Assembly (NCBI GenBank): GCA_029974635.1 | Contig: JARKQY010000007.1 | Span: forward strand, 62,001 to 126,000 | DNA from: Bacillota bacterium | Lineage (GTDB): Bacteria > Bacillota > UBA4882 > UBA8346 | Reading direction: 5' to 3' | DNA length: 64,000 bases | Shown here: positions 1-9,481 of the stretch, piece after piece | How positions within the stretch are numbered: the stretch's first letter is position 1 | How the letters are laid out: every line of letters begins with the position of its first letter | Program-made: the position numbers and the translations under genes | Notes under the pieces: generated by a model | Seen by the model: only the letters and a program-made list of their open reading frames with translations | What the model was told of the DNA's origin: nothing | Database searches by the model: none

Positions 1-930
1 GATGCTATTGATTTTGCTATTGATTCCGGCGAGGCCGTGGGTTTTATCGGTCCCAACGGCGCCGGAAAATCAACCACCGTCAAAATGCTGACCGGCATTT
101 TAGTGCCGACTGCAGGCGCGATTCGGGTAAGCGGTTTGTGTCCATATAAGGACCGTAAGAAAAATGCCGCCAATATCGGAGTGGTATTCGGGCAACGCAC
201 TCAACTATGGTGGGATCTGCCTGCAAGTGATACTTTCGATCTTCTAAAATATATCTATAAGATCCCGGATGATGTTTATCGGCGCAATATGGAACTTTTC
301 AATGACTTGCTGGGCTTGCAGGATTTCTTTGCGACCCCGGTGCGGCAACTCAGTCTCGGCCAGCGGATGCGGGCCGATATTGCGGCGTCGCTAGTCCATG
401 ATCCCAATATCGTATTATTCGACGAACCTACCATCGGATTGGATGTTATCGCCAAGGAAAACATCCGTGAATTTATTAATTATATCAATAAAGAAAAGGA
501 CACCACCATATTATTCACCACTCATGATATGGTGGATATTGAAAAAACTTGCCGGAGAATGCTGATTATCGATAAGGGCGTGATCATTTACGACGGATCG
601 GTAGCGGAAATTAAACACCGGTTCGGCAAAACCCGGACTTTAGTGGTGGAGTTCAGCGAAAAATACAGTAGCATTCATCTGCCCCCCGGAGTTGAAGTGG
701 TGAATGAGCAAGAGCATAAAAAGTGGCTCCGGTTTAGCAAAGATGAAGTACAGGTTTCAAATTTAATCGCCAAACTGACTCAGGATTATAATATTATCGA
801 TCTCACCGTTCAGGAACCTGAGATTGAGGGAATTATCCGGGAGATCTACCAAAAGGGAATCGATTTTGATAAAGAAAATGAAAAGCAGCTATCCGGTATT
901 GAAGTTGCTTCCGGGTTAAGTACTGATTAA
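1..930 (+). CDS. ABC transporter ATP-binding protein (5'-truncated by window edge)
   Basis: This is the ATPase subunit of an ABC-2 type exporter, which powers a separate membrane permease. The reading frame is open from base 1, so the true start lies upstream; the GTG at 37 is internal because it directly precedes the Walker A motif GPNGAGKST (visible residues ~17-25). The signature LSLGQ (~117), Walker B with NIVLFDEPTIGLD (~136-148) and the switch histidine in TTHD (~175) are all present, followed by a ~100-residue C-terminal extension typical of drug or lipid exporter ATPases. No permease follows downstream, so it is probably upstream of the window. A 147-bp gap separates it from the hydrolase pair; it may export the product of that locus, but this is inference from proximity. 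Confidence 0.9.
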   Translation, partial: DAIDFAIDSGEAVGFIGPNGAGKSTTVKMLTGILVPTAGAIRVSGLCPYKDRKKNAANIGVVFGQRTQLWWDLPASDTFDLLKYIYKIPDDVYRRNMELFNDLLGLQDFFATPVRQLSLGQRMRADIAASLVHDPNIVLFDEPTIGLDVIAKENIREFINYINKEKDTTILFTTHDMVDIEKTCRRMLIIDKGVIIYDGSVAEIKHRFGKTRTLVVEFSEKYSSIHLPPGVEVVNEQEHKKWLRFSKDEVQVSNLIAKLTQDYNIIDLTVQEPEIEGIIREIYQKGIDFDKENEKQLSGIEVASGLSTD

Positions 931-1077
931 ACCTCGTTCCCGCAAGTCAAAACAATTTTCCGCATGCCGCAGAAAAATTGGCCGGATCGGGTTTTCTACA
1001 AAATCCGTCAAGTCCATATTACAAGTAATTTTAAAGGTTACTTGCCGGATTCATGTTAAAATAAGAAGGTGCCCTTT

Positions 1078-3837
1078 ATGACATTTAATGAATATCTGCA
1101 ACATATTTTATCAATAAGTTATTATCCGGTTAGTTTCTCCGGGGATCAACCCGCGGTTCTCAACCGGTGGCTTGTTACCTCCCTGCAACGGGAAAAATGC
1201 GATCTATCAAATATTGAACCATCCCTTAATCAAAACTCGCGGTTGATTCTTCGAACCGAGGTTACCAGTTTGCCCAAACCGGAATTGGAATCCAATTGGC
1301 GTTATTATATTTCGGAAAACAAAGATTCCTTCAACAAGCCGTCTTCCCCGGAAACTATGTTCTCAACCGATGAAGATAAAGTTATCTATGCGTTATGCGG
1401 AGTATATTGTGAAGCCCAACAGGATTCCTTGCTGTTTTTAGGTTCGGTGGTACCGGCCCGAGTCTGGATCAACGGCCGGAACGTCTTTTCAAGTAATATC
1501 GGGCACCTGGTCAGGCCGCATCTTTTTGTATTTCCGCTCCAAAAGGGGATAAATACCATTTTAATCGAAAAACAGTTCTTTGCCGAATACACCGCGTTAA
1601 ATATCGGATCGCAGCATTTCTTGTTTACACTGAAGCCCTGCCGCTATCTGATGAATAACAAATTGAATCATTTTTTTGACAAAGAGCTTTTCTCCGACCT
1701 AAAACAATCCTACACCTTAGTTCCTGAAAAAACATTCTATCATCCCGGGGAAAAAATAAGGTTGTTAGTCTATCCGGGATGGTTTACCGGGGCTGACGAT
1801 AAAATTAAACTTCACATATCAAACGGGCTGGGCGAACCGATTCAGGATATTGATGCCCAAACCTCGGTTCCCGTTGAACTGGACTTGCCTGGGGAAATAA
1901 CAGGGTTGCTTCGGATTAAGGCCGAAAGTATCGCAAATTCCCGAAAAGCATCCGATGTATACATATTTAGCGGTGATTTTGCGCAAGCAAGGGAACAATT
2001 GATTTTACAGGCCACCCAAAGGCGTGATCTGAATCCCGAAGTTTTAAATTCGTTTAAATATTTGACGGATATCCCCACGCCGAAATCACCATGTATTAAG
2101 GGGGCCCCGGAGATAATTCCCAACCGCCTGATGTACTCCATCTTGGAAAAATATGCCGAGTTTGAACGCTATCTAAACCGGCCCGATGCAACCGGGACGG
2201 TTGCTATATTCGATGTGTTTCCAACGAATGCCACTTGTTTTAAATTAAGTGAAATCGATGATGGTTTCATCGCGTATAATATCTTCCTGCCGAAAGGTTT
2301 CAATCCCCGGAAACATTACCCGCTTTGGGTATCCTTTCAATTCGGCTACGGAGTCGGCAAATATCCGATAATCCAGCGCTACGCCAGAAAGAGCCATTTT
2401 TCAGAAGCAATTATCCTCAATATGTGCGGCCGGGGTGAATTAAACAACGATTTCATTCATGAACTGGGGACTGTGGAAATTATCCGGGAAGTGATCCACA
2501 AGTACAATATCGACCCCAACCGGGTTTATTTGGTGGGTTCATGCATGGCGACTTTGAAAGCCTTAAACCTGGCATTACGATTCCCCGATCTGTTTGCGGC
2601 GGTAGCCGGAGTGAACGGCACCTTCCGGCTGGATATCGAAAATCCCGATTTTGATTACTTGAAAAATCTTGATAATACTACGGTTCATCAATTGTGCGAG
2701 ATAGATGATTTTCGCTTTAACGGACTCCGGGTCTTGGACGCCATACAGCATGTGAAAGAAAATAAGGCGTGGCCGTTTTATAATTATTCCCACGATGATT
2801 TCGACGAGGTGATGAACTCCGGCAAGCTGCTCCGGACCGTGATTCGCGCCAAAAAGCGGCAATACCCCCGGGAAGTGGATTTTTCCTCTTGTGAACCGGT
2901 TTATAACAAATCTCATTGGCTTCAAATCCTGCATATGGAAGATTTGAATCGCAAAGCGACCGTTAAAGCCGAAATTAAATCTGCAACCCAAATCCAGATT
3001 CAAACTGCCAATGTACGTGCTTTGGGCATCGTTTTAAACCGGAGATTGATGAAACTTGCCAATTCAATTGAACTTACCGTCAATCACCGTCCCCAGCGGA
3101 TCCGCTTAGCTCCCTTTTCAAAAATTATCGTTAATATCGCTAACGCTGATAATGGCGCTAGCAACGTTAGTGTTATTGATCAGATGAGTGTGGTACCGTT
3201 AAATTTAGCCGGTTTTATAAATGAATACCATGGTATTCATGTTAACCCTAAACTGCTGGGTATCAAGGAACTCTATTGCAGTAAATGTTTTATTCTGAAA
3301 CCGAATCCGATTCCCCCGGAACAAAAGGGGTTTTTAGCCAAACTCTATTATTATTTACAGAACCCATTAAAAGAACGGATGCGCGTTTATCAGTTTCCGG
3401 TTCTTTTTGAGAATGAGGCGACACCGGAAAAACTATCCGCAGGGAATTTTATTACCGTTATTAACCTGGGCAATCTCACGCTGGAATTCCATGAACAACT
3501 GCTCAAGCAGGCCGGTTTCCAACTGGGAACCGCAAAAGTTAGCTACCAAGGCCGGGAATTAACGGGTGATTTCTTTGGATTGATCAAAATCCAAAATCCA
3601 TATAACTCAGGTAAATTAGGCTTACTTGTATTATATCAAGGCCGGCAGGCTGAAAATGAATTGCTCAATGCCTTCAATGGCTTTGACTATAATCCACTGT
3701 TTTATAATGACGTAATCATCTATTGCAACAATGAATACCAAACTTTTCGCATCCAGAGAGATTCCGTTGCAACCAATTTATTGGATGAAGCATCTGATGA
3801 AGCCGGATTTATTAACGCCAGTATAGCCGTTAAATAA
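1078..3837 (+). CDS. Large multidomain alpha/beta-hydrolase with Cys nucleophile elbow (paralog 1)
   Basis: A 919-residue cytoplasmic-looking protein without signal peptide. The ATG at 1078 is preferred to GTG 1069 because the ribosome binding site AAGAAGG overlaps the GTG. The N-terminal ~170 residues resemble a galactose-binding jelly roll (motif ARVWINGRNVFSS and KGINTILIEK), followed by an Ig-like segment. The centre (~400-620) is an esterase/prolyl-oligopeptidase-like alpha/beta-hydrolase with an oxyanion-type stretch NMCGRGELNNDF. The nucleophile elbow is G-S-C-M-A with Cys489 in place of the usual Ser. A candidate acid lies in EIDDFRFN and a candidate histidine in YSHDDFDE. The last ~200 residues are an unassigned domain. 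It is a tandem duplicate of the next gene. Its function is unknown; acyl transfer or thioesterase/peptidase chemistry on a carrier-bound product is plausible. Confidence 0.8.
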   Translation: MTFNEYLQHILSISYYPVSFSGDQPAVLNRWLVTSLQREKCDLSNIEPSLNQNSRLILRTEVTSLPKPELESNWRYYISENKDSFNKPSSPETMFSTDEDKVIYALCGVYCEAQQDSLLFLGSVVPARVWINGRNVFSSNIGHLVRPHLFVFPLQKGINTILIEKQFFAEYTALNIGSQHFLFTLKPCRYLMNNKLNHFFDKELFSDLKQSYTLVPEKTFYHPGEKIRLLVYPGWFTGADDKIKLHISNGLGEPIQDIDAQTSVPVELDLPGEITGLLRIKAESIANSRKASDVYIFSGDFAQAREQLILQATQRRDLNPEVLNSFKYLTDIPTPKSPCIKGAPEIIPNRLMYSILEKYAEFERYLNRPDATGTVAIFDVFPTNATCFKLSEIDDGFIAYNIFLPKGFNPRKHYPLWVSFQFGYGVGKYPIIQRYARKSHFSEAIILNMCGRGELNNDFIHELGTVEIIREVIHKYNIDPNRVYLVGSCMATLKALNLALRFPDLFAAVAGVNGTFRLDIENPDFDYLKNLDNTTVHQLCEIDDFRFNGLRVLDAIQHVKENKAWPFYNYSHDDFDEVMNSGKLLRTVIRAKKRQYPREVDFSSCEPVYNKSHWLQILHMEDLNRKATVKAEIKSATQIQIQTANVRALGIVLNRRLMKLANSIELTVNHRPQRIRLAPFSKIIVNIANADNGASNVSVIDQMSVVPLNLAGFINEYHGIHVNPKLLGIKELYCSKCFILKPNPIPPEQKGFLAKLYYYLQNPLKERMRVYQFPVLFENEATPEKLSAGNFITVINLGNLTLEFHEQLLKQAGFQLGTAKVSYQGRELTGDFFGLIKIQNPYNSGKLGLLVLYQGRQAENELLNAFNGFDYNPLFYNDVIIYCNNEYQTFRIQRDSVATNLLDEASDEAGFINASIAVK

Positions 3838-3881
3838 TTCCGCCATATATCCGGTGTTTCTTCGCGGGAGAAACGATATCA

Positions 3882-6668
3882 GTGTTTAATCGGCAACTTC
3901 ACAAAATATTGACCATCAGCTACTACCCGATCACGTTCAGCGGGGATCAGCCAAGTATATTAAACCGTTGGCTGGTTTCCAGCGTTCCCAGAAGTCAGTG
4001 CAACGTAACAAGTACGGCGCCTTCCGTGCAACCGGATTCCCGGTTAATTCTACGAACGGAACTCACCACTCTTTCCGGAAATGAATTGGAGCAAAACTGG
4101 CGTTACTACCATTCGGAATCCCAAGATACATTTTATCAGTCAGCTTCACCGGAAACTATGTTCGGTAAGGATGAAGACATATATATCTATGCGTTATGCG
4201 GTGTTTACTGTCGGAAAGCGGAAGAAACTTTTATCTATGCAAATTCAATTACCCCGGCACGGATATGGATTAACGGCCAACTGGTTTTTTCCAGCAGCTA
4301 CAATCACCATATAAGGCCCCATTCATTTGTTTATCCGTTCCATAAAGGAATCAATACCATTTTGATTGAAAAAGCAGTTTTTAAAGAGCATAAGTCGCTA
4401 AATCTCCCCCAAGCGGGTTTTATGATTACCACCAAGCCATGCCGCTATTTACGGAACCGGAGATTGAACTATTTCTTCGGGGAAGAGTATTTTGCCGATT
4501 TGAAGCATTCATTTACGCTGGCCCCGGATCGGGCACTTTATGAAGCGGGCCGGCCAATCCAGCTCATTGTTTTTCCCAATTGGTTCACGGCTTCTCCGGA
4601 ACCGATATATAATTATCCTCAAAAAGTTAGTTTTTTGAGCAAACTTTTGCGAATAATTTTGAATTTTAGCTCCGCTAAAATAAGGATTGAAGTATACAAT
4701 GCCAAGGATGAATTAATCAAGTCATTTCAGGGGCAAACCTCGACATACATCACTTTAAATCTGGAGCCCGACACGAAAGGACTCCTTGACATTCGCGTGC
4801 GCCACCGCTATTCAACCAGAAAGACTTCCAACACTTATGTGTTCGTCGGAGATTTGCCCGCTGAGCGCGAAAGCTTGTTTCTTCAAGCCAAAGAACGGTC
4901 CGATTATAATCCGGAAATTATTAGCAGCATTCGGCACCTAACGGATATCCCCAATTTTCAAACCGGTTGCCTGAAGGGTTATCCCGAACTCATGTATCAC
5001 CGGATGTATCATCTTATTTTCGAAAAATACCGGGAATTCATTCGGTACCTAGATTCAGCGCCGCGCCAAGGACCAGTTCAATATTTCCAGGTATTTGCCA
5101 ATAAGGCCCTCTATTTTCAACCCAGTGAACTTGATAACGGATTCATCGCTTACGGTATCTATCTGCCGCAAAATTACAGTCCGCGCCGGAAATATCCTTT
5201 ATTGATTTCAGTCCAATTTGGGCAAGGGATTGGCCAATTTCCTTTAACCTCACAACGTTATATTGAAAAAGGCCTATTTACGGAGGCAATCATCCTGAAC
5301 ATTTGCGGCCGCGGCGATTTAAACAATGATTTTATCAATGAAATCGGGGTCCTGAAGGTAATCAGAAAAGTAGTGGCGGAATTTGCAATTGAACGGGAAC
5401 GGATTTACCTGGTGGGTACCTGCATGGGCACCTTAAAAGGCTTTAACATCGCGTTACGGTTTCCGGATTTATTGGCGGCCGTAGCTGGTATCAATGGAAC
5501 TTTCCGGATGGATATTTTGAATCCCGATTTTGAATATCTGCAAAACATCCGGAATATCCAGGTTTATCAATTATCTGGAGTGGAAGACTTTCGGTTTAAT
5601 TACGCCCGGGTGATGAGTCCATTGCAATATCTGGAGAAAAGCAGGACCTGGCGTTTCCTAAACTATTCCCATGACGATTTCGATGAAATTCTTAATTCGG
5701 CGAAATTAATGCGCGCCCTGATTCGCGAAAGAAAGGAAAAATATCCGCGCACCATCCAATTTACATTATGTGAGCCTGCTTATAACAAATCGTATTGGCT
5801 AAAAATTCAACACATCGAAGATCTGAGCGCAAAAGCATTCATCAATGCCCAAATTATCTCCCGCAGCTTCATAGCTATTGAAACCAAAAACATTCAAAGC
5901 TTTGAATTGCTGTTCAGCCCGAAATTAATGAGGCTCAACCGTATGATAAACCTGGAAGTCGGCGGGAATTCAAAATCAGTTTCCCTGTTTGAATATTCCA
6001 AAGTGCTGATTGCCCGTAGGGAACAAGATTGGGAAGTTGTTGTGATCCCCATCTCCGCCCGGGATTTTCAAGAGGATTATGACTATATCGGCGCTGATTC
6101 AAATCGCTTGGGCATCAAGGAGCTATATACCCGGAAATGTGTAATTTTGAAGCCTATTTCGTTCGCTGTGGATCAAAAAGCATTTTATACCAAATTGTAT
6201 TATTTGCTTCAAAATCCGTTACGGGAACGAATGCGCTTATATCGCTTCAATACATGTTTTGAAAATGAGATTTCCCCGGGAGAATTAAGCGGGACGAATA
6301 TTGTAATGGTAATTGACGGAAACAAGGAACCCGGCGTTATTCAAAAGCAGTTGCTAGCCGATGCCGGAATCAAAATTGGGATCAACGGCATCTCTTTCCG
6401 GCAGCATCAATTCAGCGACGATCTCTTTTGTCTGGTAAAATGCCGCAATCCTTATAACAATGACTACTTGGGGTTGATTGTCTATATTCGGGGCAATACC
6501 GTAAATGAAGAACTTATTGGTTTGCTGAATTCATTTGACAATAATCCGCTGTTTTTTCATGATGCCGTATTTTACTGCAATAACCGTTACCTAACATTCC
6601 GGGACACTGCGGCCGTAAATCAAAATGAAGCGGAAGCGGCATGCTCCTTGGAGGAAATAATTGTATAG
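3882..6668 (+). CDS. Large multidomain alpha/beta-hydrolase with Cys nucleophile elbow (paralog 2)
   Basis: A 928-residue paralog of the preceding gene with the same domain order throughout and conserved blocks from SYYPxxFSGDQP at the N-terminus to the C-terminal NPLxxRMRxY segment. The GTG at 3882 aligns the N-terminus with the paralog. The nucleophile elbow is G-T-C-M-G (Cys514), so the Ser-to-Cys change is shared by both copies and is not a random mutation. The SHDDFDE histidine and the acidic VEDFRFN stretch are also kept. It has an insertion of about 20 residues (around residues 245-265) relative to paralog 1. The stop overlaps the possible TTG start of the decarboxylase ORF, indicating one operon. 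The biochemical role is unknown. Confidence 0.8.
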   Translation: MFNRQLHKILTISYYPITFSGDQPSILNRWLVSSVPRSQCNVTSTAPSVQPDSRLILRTELTTLSGNELEQNWRYYHSESQDTFYQSASPETMFGKDEDIYIYALCGVYCRKAEETFIYANSITPARIWINGQLVFSSSYNHHIRPHSFVYPFHKGINTILIEKAVFKEHKSLNLPQAGFMITTKPCRYLRNRRLNYFFGEEYFADLKHSFTLAPDRALYEAGRPIQLIVFPNWFTASPEPIYNYPQKVSFLSKLLRIILNFSSAKIRIEVYNAKDELIKSFQGQTSTYITLNLEPDTKGLLDIRVRHRYSTRKTSNTYVFVGDLPAERESLFLQAKERSDYNPEIISSIRHLTDIPNFQTGCLKGYPELMYHRMYHLIFEKYREFIRYLDSAPRQGPVQYFQVFANKALYFQPSELDNGFIAYGIYLPQNYSPRRKYPLLISVQFGQGIGQFPLTSQRYIEKGLFTEAIILNICGRGDLNNDFINEIGVLKVIRKVVAEFAIERERIYLVGTCMGTLKGFNIALRFPDLLAAVAGINGTFRMDILNPDFEYLQNIRNIQVYQLSGVEDFRFNYARVMSPLQYLEKSRTWRFLNYSHDDFDEILNSAKLMRALIRERKEKYPRTIQFTLCEPAYNKSYWLKIQHIEDLSAKAFINAQIISRSFIAIETKNIQSFELLFSPKLMRLNRMINLEVGGNSKSVSLFEYSKVLIARREQDWEVVVIPISARDFQEDYDYIGADSNRLGIKELYTRKCVILKPISFAVDQKAFYTKLYYLLQNPLRERMRLYRFNTCFENEISPGELSGTNIVMVIDGNKEPGVIQKQLLADAGIKIGINGISFRQHQFSDDLFCLVKCRNPYNNDYLGLIVYIRGNTVNEELIGLLNSFDNNPLFFHDAVFYCNNRYLTFRDTAAVNQNEAEAACSLEEIIV

Positions 6669-6705
6669 CCGCGAGCGGCTAAACGAGAAGGCTCAGGTGA
6701 TAAAG

Positions 6706-7971
6706 ATGGATGATTTATTGTTACAAAAGATTGCTGGAGAATTTGGCACCCCCTTGTATGTTTATGATGGTGATAGAATCGAATCCCAGTACCGGCGGTT
6801 GAAGGGGATGTTACCCAAGGAGTTTAATGTTTACTATTCCCTTAAATCAAACCCTACCCTTGGTATTGCCGGACTTTTTCGCGGCCTTGGCAGCGGAATC
6901 GAAGTGGCATCAGCCGGCGAATTATATCTGGCGTTGCAAGCCGGTTTCGACCCCCGGGATATCATCTTCACTAGTCCCGGAAAAACCCGGGAGGAATTGG
7001 AATATGCTGTTGAACATCAGATTTATAGCATTAACATTGAATCAATCGCTGAGGCGGAACTGATTAACCAAATCGGGAGCCTTCGTTCCAGACAAATCAA
7101 CGTAGCGATCCGTATTAACCCGGATTTCAATTTATCCGGCGCGGGCATAAAAATGGCCGGTGTTCCAACTCAATTTGGAATCGACCAATCCCAGCTTGCC
7201 GAAGCTTTTCAATCATTAAAATCCCTTTCGTTTGTTAAAATTATCGGAATTCACGTTTATACCGGCACTCAGATGCTCAGTACCCAAAACATTTTAGCCA
7301 ACATGGAGGCCATTATCAAGCTAGCTTTGGAGTTGGCGGAGCAATACCAGTTCAAACTGGAATTTTTGGATTTGGGCGGCGGGTTCGGCGTCCCCTATTT
7401 CCCGGGAGAAGCCCCTTTTGATGAAACCGGGTTGCGGCAAGGAATGGCCGCTGTTTGGGATACTTACCGGAACCAACTGCCCGGTGGTGTTAATATGGCA
7501 GTGGAGAGCGGCCGGTATTTAACGGCCGAATCCGGAGTTTTCTTGACCCAAATACTTTATACCAAGGAATGTAAAGGACTCAAGTACGCCGTCTGTGACG
7601 GCGGTTCAAACCAACACGCCAATTCGGCTTTTTTAGGCCGGCATATTCGGAATAACTTTCCCATGCATGTTCTTGGTAAGCACGAACTCCCAACCGAGCT
7701 GACGGTCGTAGGGCCCCTCTGTACTCCCACCGATGTCATCGGCCAAAAAGTAATGTTACCGGCCGTTACACCCGGCGATATTATCTCTATCGACAAATCA
7801 GGCGCTTACGGCTTATCCAATAGCCCGCTCTTTTTCTTAAGCCACCCGTTGCCTGCCGAGGTGGTTCATTACCAAAATAAAACCGTCATTATTCGCGAAA
7901 GGGGGAAACTCGAGGATTTCGTCAAAGGGCAGTCATTCATCCCTGAAATGACGCCTCTGGCAAATTCTTAA
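6706..7971 (+). CDS. BtrK-like PLP-dependent decarboxylase (fold III, DAP/ornithine decarboxylase superfamily)
   Basis: PLP-dependent decarboxylase of the alanine racemase-like/DAP decarboxylase superfamily, 421 residues. The Schiff-base lysine is in YYSLKSNP near the N-terminus, the phosphate-binding glycine loop is LGGGFGVPY, and the C-terminal domain has GPLCTP and SGAYGLS, with the active-site cysteine in PLCTP. The segment IKMAGVPTQFGID followed by IIGIHVYTGTQ resembles my recollection of butirosin BtrK, which decarboxylates glutamyl groups bound to the carrier protein BtrI. ATG 6706 (preceded by AGGTG) matches the family N-terminus; an upstream TTG at 6661 overlaps the previous gene. 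With the nearby carrier protein and ATP-grasp ligase, the substrate is probably an aminoacyl-carrier protein rather than free diaminopimelate. Confidence 0.85.
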   Translation: MDDLLLQKIAGEFGTPLYVYDGDRIESQYRRLKGMLPKEFNVYYSLKSNPTLGIAGLFRGLGSGIEVASAGELYLALQAGFDPRDIIFTSPGKTREELEYAVEHQIYSINIESIAEAELINQIGSLRSRQINVAIRINPDFNLSGAGIKMAGVPTQFGIDQSQLAEAFQSLKSLSFVKIIGIHVYTGTQMLSTQNILANMEAIIKLALELAEQYQFKLEFLDLGGGFGVPYFPGEAPFDETGLRQGMAAVWDTYRNQLPGGVNMAVESGRYLTAESGVFLTQILYTKECKGLKYAVCDGGSNQHANSAFLGRHIRNNFPMHVLGKHELPTELTVVGPLCTPTDVIGQKVMLPAVTPGDIISIDKSGAYGLSNSPLFFLSHPLPAEVVHYQNKTVIIRERGKLEDFVKGQSFIPEMTPLANS

Positions 7972-7974
7972 ATC

Positions 7975-9357
7975 ATGATGAAGCAATCATTTAATTTGGT
8001 TGAATTACTAACCACCCGCCGCGGCCAGTCTCAAATCATTTGGATCTGTAACATCGGCGCCGAGAGATATTGGAACCGGGTCAACCCGGGGGTTATTGAT
8101 CGGAACGAGGACATCATTGTAAACCGGATTGAAGAAATGAACCTGCTGCTTTGCAGGAAACAGGACTTTTTAATCCTGCGGCAAATGCCGGATCAATCTT
8201 GTTTGCAATATCTTCAAGAACTTGGGTTTTCTGTCCCGACAATTTTGGTTCCGAATAACGCCGATTTGGTTACTCCCATTTCCGAACTGGTATTACAAGA
8301 TGAGGCGCTTCTTGCCCGGTTAAGCCATCTTGCGCAAGGAGATGAGACCTACTTTTTGCCTTACGCGATAACCCGTCTTGAGGAGGAGATTGCGTCCAAA
8401 ACCGGGTTAACCTTAGCAGGCTCCCCGGCTAACATTAATGCTACCGTAAATGATAAAATATACAACCGTCAAATTGCTGAAGAGCTGGGGTTTCCTGTTT
8501 GCAAGGGAAAGGTCTGCAATTCCGTCGGTGAGATAACCCAAGTCTTTCAGGAGTTGACCGGGCAGCCGCCCTATTTCCAACAGGTAATCATCAAGGAGCC
8601 CTTTGGCGCTTCCGGGAAAGGCCTGTATATCGTCGCTGATCCGGAGCGTTTAAAAATGCTTTTACTCCGGCTGGCCCGGTTTGCCAGGAACCAGGAAAAC
8701 TCCCGGTGGCTGGTGGAAGGATGGTACCCCAAAAAAGCGGATCTGAATTATCAATTGTATGTTTCTCCGGAAGGCAAGGCGGATGTTTTCTCTGTTAAGG
8801 AACAACTGCTTCGGGATTCCGTCTATATCGGTTCCCGGATGCCCGCGGAACTCGATCCGGTAATAATTGACCGGGTAAATGAGTGCGGGATTGAAATCGG
8901 GAAGTATCTACACCGCATCGGCTACAGCGGAGTCGCCGGTGTAGATGCCATTGTTACTTCTGATGGAACGCTAATCCCGATTATTGAAATTAATGGCCGT
9001 TTTACATTATCGACTTATATCTCCTTTATCCAGACCGTCTTGGGTAAAGCTAAGATCCTGTCACGTTATTTCCGGTTAATGACCGATTTCCGGATGGATT
9101 ATCAAACAATATTGGCAATGCTGAAAAAAGAAGGCCTGCTTTATGATTCCGGAACGGCTGAAGGTGTATTGGTATACGTTTCCGGAACTTTATCGGCCGC
9201 CCCGGTATCCGATGGCGGTATTTACTCCGGCCGCCTCTTTGGTTTGATAATCGCCGCTGACTGGGAACGGGTAAATGACCTTAATGGAAAACTAGAGGAT
9301 TTAATCCGGAAGATTAGTATGGCTGAACACCATACTTTGGAAGAACGTTCCTCCTGA
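7975..9357 (+). CDS. ATP-grasp ligase (possible BtrJ-like aminoacyl-carrier protein ligase)
   Basis: A 460-residue ATP-grasp enzyme. An N-terminal pre-ATP-grasp domain (~1-130) is followed by the lysine-containing ATP-binding strand VIIKEPFGASGKGLYIV and a C-terminal metal-binding motif EINGRF, as in carboxylate-amine/thiol ligases. It starts three bases after the decarboxylase stop, with little Shine-Dalgarno, suggesting translational coupling. In butirosin synthesis the ATP-grasp ligase BtrJ charges the carrier protein with glutamate before BtrK acts; the pairing here suggests the same job, but the specificity is inferred from context. Peptide-bond formation (PGM1-like) is an alternative. 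Confidence 0.78.
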   Translation: MMKQSFNLVELLTTRRGQSQIIWICNIGAERYWNRVNPGVIDRNEDIIVNRIEEMNLLLCRKQDFLILRQMPDQSCLQYLQELGFSVPTILVPNNADLVTPISELVLQDEALLARLSHLAQGDETYFLPYAITRLEEEIASKTGLTLAGSPANINATVNDKIYNRQIAEELGFPVCKGKVCNSVGEITQVFQELTGQPPYFQQVIIKEPFGASGKGLYIVADPERLKMLLLRLARFARNQENSRWLVEGWYPKKADLNYQLYVSPEGKADVFSVKEQLLRDSVYIGSRMPAELDPVIIDRVNECGIEIGKYLHRIGYSGVAGVDAIVTSDGTLIPIIEINGRFTLSTYISFIQTVLGKAKILSRYFRLMTDFRMDYQTILAMLKKEGLLYDSGTAEGVLVYVSGTLSAAPVSDGGIYSGRLFGLIIAADWERVNDLNGKLEDLIRKISMAEHHTLEERSS

Positions 9358-9481
9358 TTGCACGATATTTAAAGAATGTTCTGCCAGCAGAGCCGAAGAA
9401 GCTTGTATTAGCAAATAATCAAATGAATTGACATTAATTTTTACGTTAATTTTTATACTAAATTTTATTGAGAGGTATGCC

